DNA of 64,000 nucleotides from Falsiruegeria litorea R37 (lineage in GTDB: Bacteria; Pseudomonadota; Alphaproteobacteria; Rhodobacterales; Rhodobacteraceae). Positions within the stretch are counted from its first letter, which is position 1, and every line of letters starts with the position of its first letter. The notes under the pieces were generated by a model. The model did no database searches and was not told where the DNA came from. It saw only the letters and a program-made list of their open reading frames with translations. The translations under genes were made by a program, and so were the position numbers. The stretch lies in NCBI RefSeq assembly GCF_900172225.1, contig NZ_FWFO01000001.1, forward strand, positions 2,747,950-2,811,949, given 5' to 3'. Positions 61,605-64,000 of the stretch are shown here, in pieces.

Positions 61605-62930
61605 ATGCTTAATGTTCTGAAACACCGCGGCTACCGCCACATGTTCCTGGCCCAAACCGTCGCCTTGCTGGGCACTGGACTCGCGACCGTAGCTTTGGGG
61701 CTTTTGGCCTTTGATCTGTCGGGGGATCAGGCGGGTTTGGTCCTGGGAACGGCTTTGACCATCAAGATGGTCGCCTACGTGACCCTTGCACCGATTGCAT
61801 CGGCCTTTGCCGAACAGATGAACAGGCGCACGATGCTGGTGCTGTTGGATGTGATACGTGCGGGGGTCGCCCTGTGTTTGCCGTTCGTGAACGAGATCTG
61901 GCAGGTCTACGTCCTGATTTTCCTGATGCAGGCAGCTTCGGCAGGATTTACACCAACTTTTCAAGCTACTATCCCCGATCTGCTGCCAGACGAAGAGGAC
62001 TACACCAAGGCGTTGTCGCTGTCGCGGATGGCGTATGATCTGGAAAACCTGCTTAGTCCAATGTTGGCCGCCGCGCTGTTGTCCCTCGTGACATTCGATG
62101 CACTGTTTATGGGAACCTCTGTCGGATTTGTGGCCTCAGCTGCGCTGATTGTGACAATCGCCCTCCCCTCTCCGAAACCAAGCAAACGGCGCGGGATTTG
62201 GGACCGCACAACGCGGGGCCTGCGCATTTACCTGGCCACCCCTCGCCTGCGCGGGCTACTGGCCCTTTGCATGACACTCTCGTTGGTGGGTGCCATGGTT
62301 CTCGTCAACACGGTGGTGGTAATTCGAGCCGACCTGAACTTAGATGAGACGACGGTGGCTTTTGCCCTGGGCAGCTTTGGCGCAGGCTCCATGTTTGCTG
62401 CTTTGTTCCTGCCCCGATTTCTACAAGCTCTGACAGATCGGCCCGTCATGATGTTTGGAGCCGCCCTGATGTCGATCACCGCGCTGGTGCTTGCTGGCTG
62501 GTCCTATCTCCTGGCCCTGTCCTTGCCCGCAGTGTTGACGGCCTGGTTCCTGATCGGCTTGGGGTATTCTACAGTCCTCACACCATCTGGCCGCTTGTTG
62601 CGACGTTCCTCGCGCCCCGAAGATCGACCCGCACTGTTTGCGGCACAGTTCACCCTTAGTCACGCGTGCTGGCTGGTAACATATCCTTTGTCTGGATGGC
62701 TGATCTCTACGTTCGATGCCACAATCACTTTGCTGACCCTGGGCAGCGGTGGCATGATTTCATTGACGATTGCCCTCATTCTTTGGCCCAATCGCGACCC
62801 CGAAGTCGTCGAGCATTATCACCCTGACCTTCCTCCTGAACACCCGCACCTTCAGGACGGTCACAACCACCCATATGTGATTGACGATCTACATCGCCGC
62901 TGGCCCGGCCATCACCAAACCTACAGGTAA
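61605..62930 (+). CDS. MFS metal exporter with His-rich tail (NreB-like)
   Basis: 441 residues with twelve helices in the MFS pattern (LGLLAFDLSGDQAGLVLGTALTIK, then the loop FAEQMNRRTMLVLLD). The C-terminal 43 residues carry nine histidines (HYHPDLPPEHPHLQDGHNHP), as in the nickel exporter NreB. It follows the CsoR-type gene by 3 bases, so it should pump the metal that the regulator senses, nickel being the best guess. The tail is in the cytoplasm by family topology. Confidence 0.87.
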   Translation: MLNVLKHRGYRHMFLAQTVALLGTGLATVALGLLAFDLSGDQAGLVLGTALTIKMVAYVTLAPIASAFAEQMNRRTMLVLLDVIRAGVALCLPFVNEIWQVYVLIFLMQAASAGFTPTFQATIPDLLPDEEDYTKALSLSRMAYDLENLLSPMLAAALLSLVTFDALFMGTSVGFVASAALIVTIALPSPKPSKRRGIWDRTTRGLRIYLATPRLRGLLALCMTLSLVGAMVLVNTVVVIRADLNLDETTVAFALGSFGAGSMFAALFLPRFLQALTDRPVMMFGAALMSITALVLAGWSYLLALSLPAVLTAWFLIGLGYSTVLTPSGRLLRRSSRPEDRPALFAAQFTLSHACWLVTYPLSGWLISTFDATITLLTLGSGGMISLTIALILWPNRDPEVVEHYHPDLPPEHPHLQDGHNHPYVIDDLHRRWPGHHQTYR

Positions 62931-63094
62931 GTCCAATTTCTCCTGCAAAGGCAGCGGACCAGAACGCTTGAAACGGGTTCCCCTGTCGTGCACATGGACG
63001 GAAATCTGGAAAGCGCCTCGCCCAGCTTGATCTTTGGCAAGACCAGATGAGAACGTCCCCCAGGCCCCGGCGAATATACCACTTAAGCAAAGCA

Positions 63095-63126
63095 AAGCCC
63101 CCGCAAAGTCACCTTTGCGGGGGCTT
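63095..63126 (-). terminator. Hairpin between convergent exporter and repeat-protein genes
   Basis: AAGCCCCCGCAAAG (63095-63108) and CTTTGCGGGGGCTT (63113-63126), perfect 14-bp stem, loop TCAC. Read on the minus strand it is followed by TGCTTTGCTT, so it mainly serves the repeat-protein gene. The rest of the 253-base gap shows nothing else. Confidence 0.82.
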
Positions 63127-63183
63127 CAGTGTTATCGCGAAGCGAGCGACAAATAGGATCGCCGCATTGCTTTCGCCTATGGA

Positions 63184-64000
63184 TCAGACGTCGTCGGCCT
63201 CGTAGTAACCACCATAGCCGAAGAGGCCATCGGTATAGTCACCATCGTCGAAGTCGACATAGTCATACGATCCGACCATACCCGAACCCAGCGAATAGCC
63301 GTAGTTCGACGCATAATATGGATCATAGTCTACCTGACCGGTTTCACCGTCGTAGTAATAGTAGTTGTACGCGACGTCATCACCCAAGCCATAATAGTCA
63401 CCCGTGGAGTACGAGTAGACGTAATAGTAGCCAGAGTCACCGTTTTCGGTGGTGTAGTAGTAGTAGTCACCGGAAGTAAGCCCCTGAGAGCTGTCATCAT
63501 CGTACGTGTAACCGTAGAAGAAGTCTCCGGTTCCGGTGTCATACCAGTAGTAGTAGTATGTCGCGCCGCCAGCTTCGTCATCGGCCTCATAGTAGCCGTA
63601 GCTGCCGAACTGACCGTCGGTGTAATCCCCGTCGTCAAAGTCGACGTAGTCATACGCGCCAATCATGCCTGTGCCCAGGGCATAGCCATAGTTGTACGAG
63701 TAATACGGGTCATAGTCGTACTGACCGGTCTCACCGTCATAGTAGTAGCTGACGTAGGCATAGTCTTCGTACTGGCCGTAGTAGTTCCCCGACGTCGCCG
63801 AATAGACATAGTAATACGCCGAGTCGCCATTTTCGGTGGTGTAGTAGTAGTACCCACCCGACGACAGACCCTGAGAGCCGTCGCTGTCGTAGGTATAGCC
63901 GTAGTAGAAGTCACCAGACCCCGAGCTGTCATACCAGTAGTACCAGTATGTCGCGCCGCCAGCCTCGTCATCGGCCTCATAGTAGCCGTAGCTGCCGAAC
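63184..64000 (-). CDS. Tyrosine/aspartate-rich tandem-repeat protein, C-terminal part
   Basis: The frame is open from the stop at 63184 to the window edge (271 residues seen); the start lies beyond. It consists of repeats of about 129-130 residues: the segment YYEADD recurs with DNA spacings of 387 and 390 bases. About a quarter of the last 160 residues are Tyr (41) and 18% Asp (29), with none of Lys, Arg, His or Cys. Recurrent blocks are AYDYVDFDDGDYTDG, TTENGDS, DGETGQ and YDPYY. No family is recognised. A secreted or surface structural protein that binds cations, or cross-links through tyrosines, is plausible. Confidence 0.8.
   Translation of the reverse strand, partial: FGSYGYYEADDEAGGATYWYYWYDSSGSGDFYYGYTYDSDGSQGLSSGGYYYYTTENGDSAYYYVYSATSGNYYGQYEDYAYVSYYYDGETGQYDYDPYYSYNYGYALGTGMIGAYDYVDFDDGDYTDGQFGSYGYYEADDEAGGATYYYYWYDTGTGDFFYGYTYDDDSSQGLTSGDYYYYTTENGDSGYYYVYSYSTGDYYGLGDDVAYNYYYYDGETGQVDYDPYYASNYGYSLGSGMVGSYDYVDFDDGDYTDGLFGYGGYYEADDV

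Noticed and set aside
63184..64000. Repeats at the window end as a CRISPR array
   Set aside because: Units are about 390 bases, diverged, in frame and coding; no short direct repeats with unique spacers, and no cas genes.

Overview
The window looks like a chromosomal segment of an alphaproteobacterium, most likely Rhodobacterales (Roseobacter group). Coding is dense and GC-rich with many 1-8 base start/stop overlaps, a LexA site of the alphaproteobacterial type (GAAC-N7-GAAC), a carnitine dehydrogenase fused to a thioesterase, and DUF3572, DUF2061 and DUF983 genes. No rRNA, tRNA, CRISPR array, IS element or prophage was seen. A five-copy intergenic repeat family is scattered through the window.

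Layout. 1-3.3 kb: housekeeping genes (end of holB, tatD, an MBL-fold hydrolase, an AEC transporter). 3.4-7.5 kb: a HupE-like/PpiC pair, a CbiX-like chelatase and a peptidoglycan-binding protein. 7.9-23.3 kb: ten minus-strand genes that read as one operon built around SrfB (actin/Hsp70-type ATPase) and SrfC (P-loop GTPase). With them are a membrane-anchored trypsin-like protease, a sister protein sharing its N-terminal domain, two more anchored periplasmic proteins, a VWA protein, a MacB/FtsX-type ABC transporter and a formylglycine-enzyme-fold protein without catalytic cysteines. I infer a cell-envelope machine; it is the best candidate here for an undescribed system.

23.5-35.4 kb: an H-NOX-like protein overlapping an HNOBA-GGDEF cyclase (the expected heme histidine is missing), an MttB-family methyltransferase, an HAD phosphatase, a PleD-like cyclase with degenerate receivers, an EF-hand/ECF sigma/CpxP-like cluster, a Nudix hydrolase, a DMT exporter and a fatty-acid desaturase. 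35.4-40.8 kb: an XRE regulator and a carnitine-to-glycine-betaine pathway (SDR, fused carnitine dehydrogenase-thioesterase, BKACE, CdhR-like regulator).

40.8-52.6 kb: aldo/keto reductase, rhodanese, an AT-rich orphan secreted protein, a LexA-controlled orphan imuA, YceI, an MFS transporter, an OhrR-like regulator, small lipoproteins, a flotillin/YqiJ-like pair and metG. 52.6-64 kb: a class III aminotransferase plus second BKACE plus GlxA-type regulator (probable beta-amino-acid degradation), an RND efflux pair, a CsoR-type regulator with a His-tailed metal exporter, and the C-terminal end of a tandem-repeat protein that is about one quarter tyrosine and has no basic residues.
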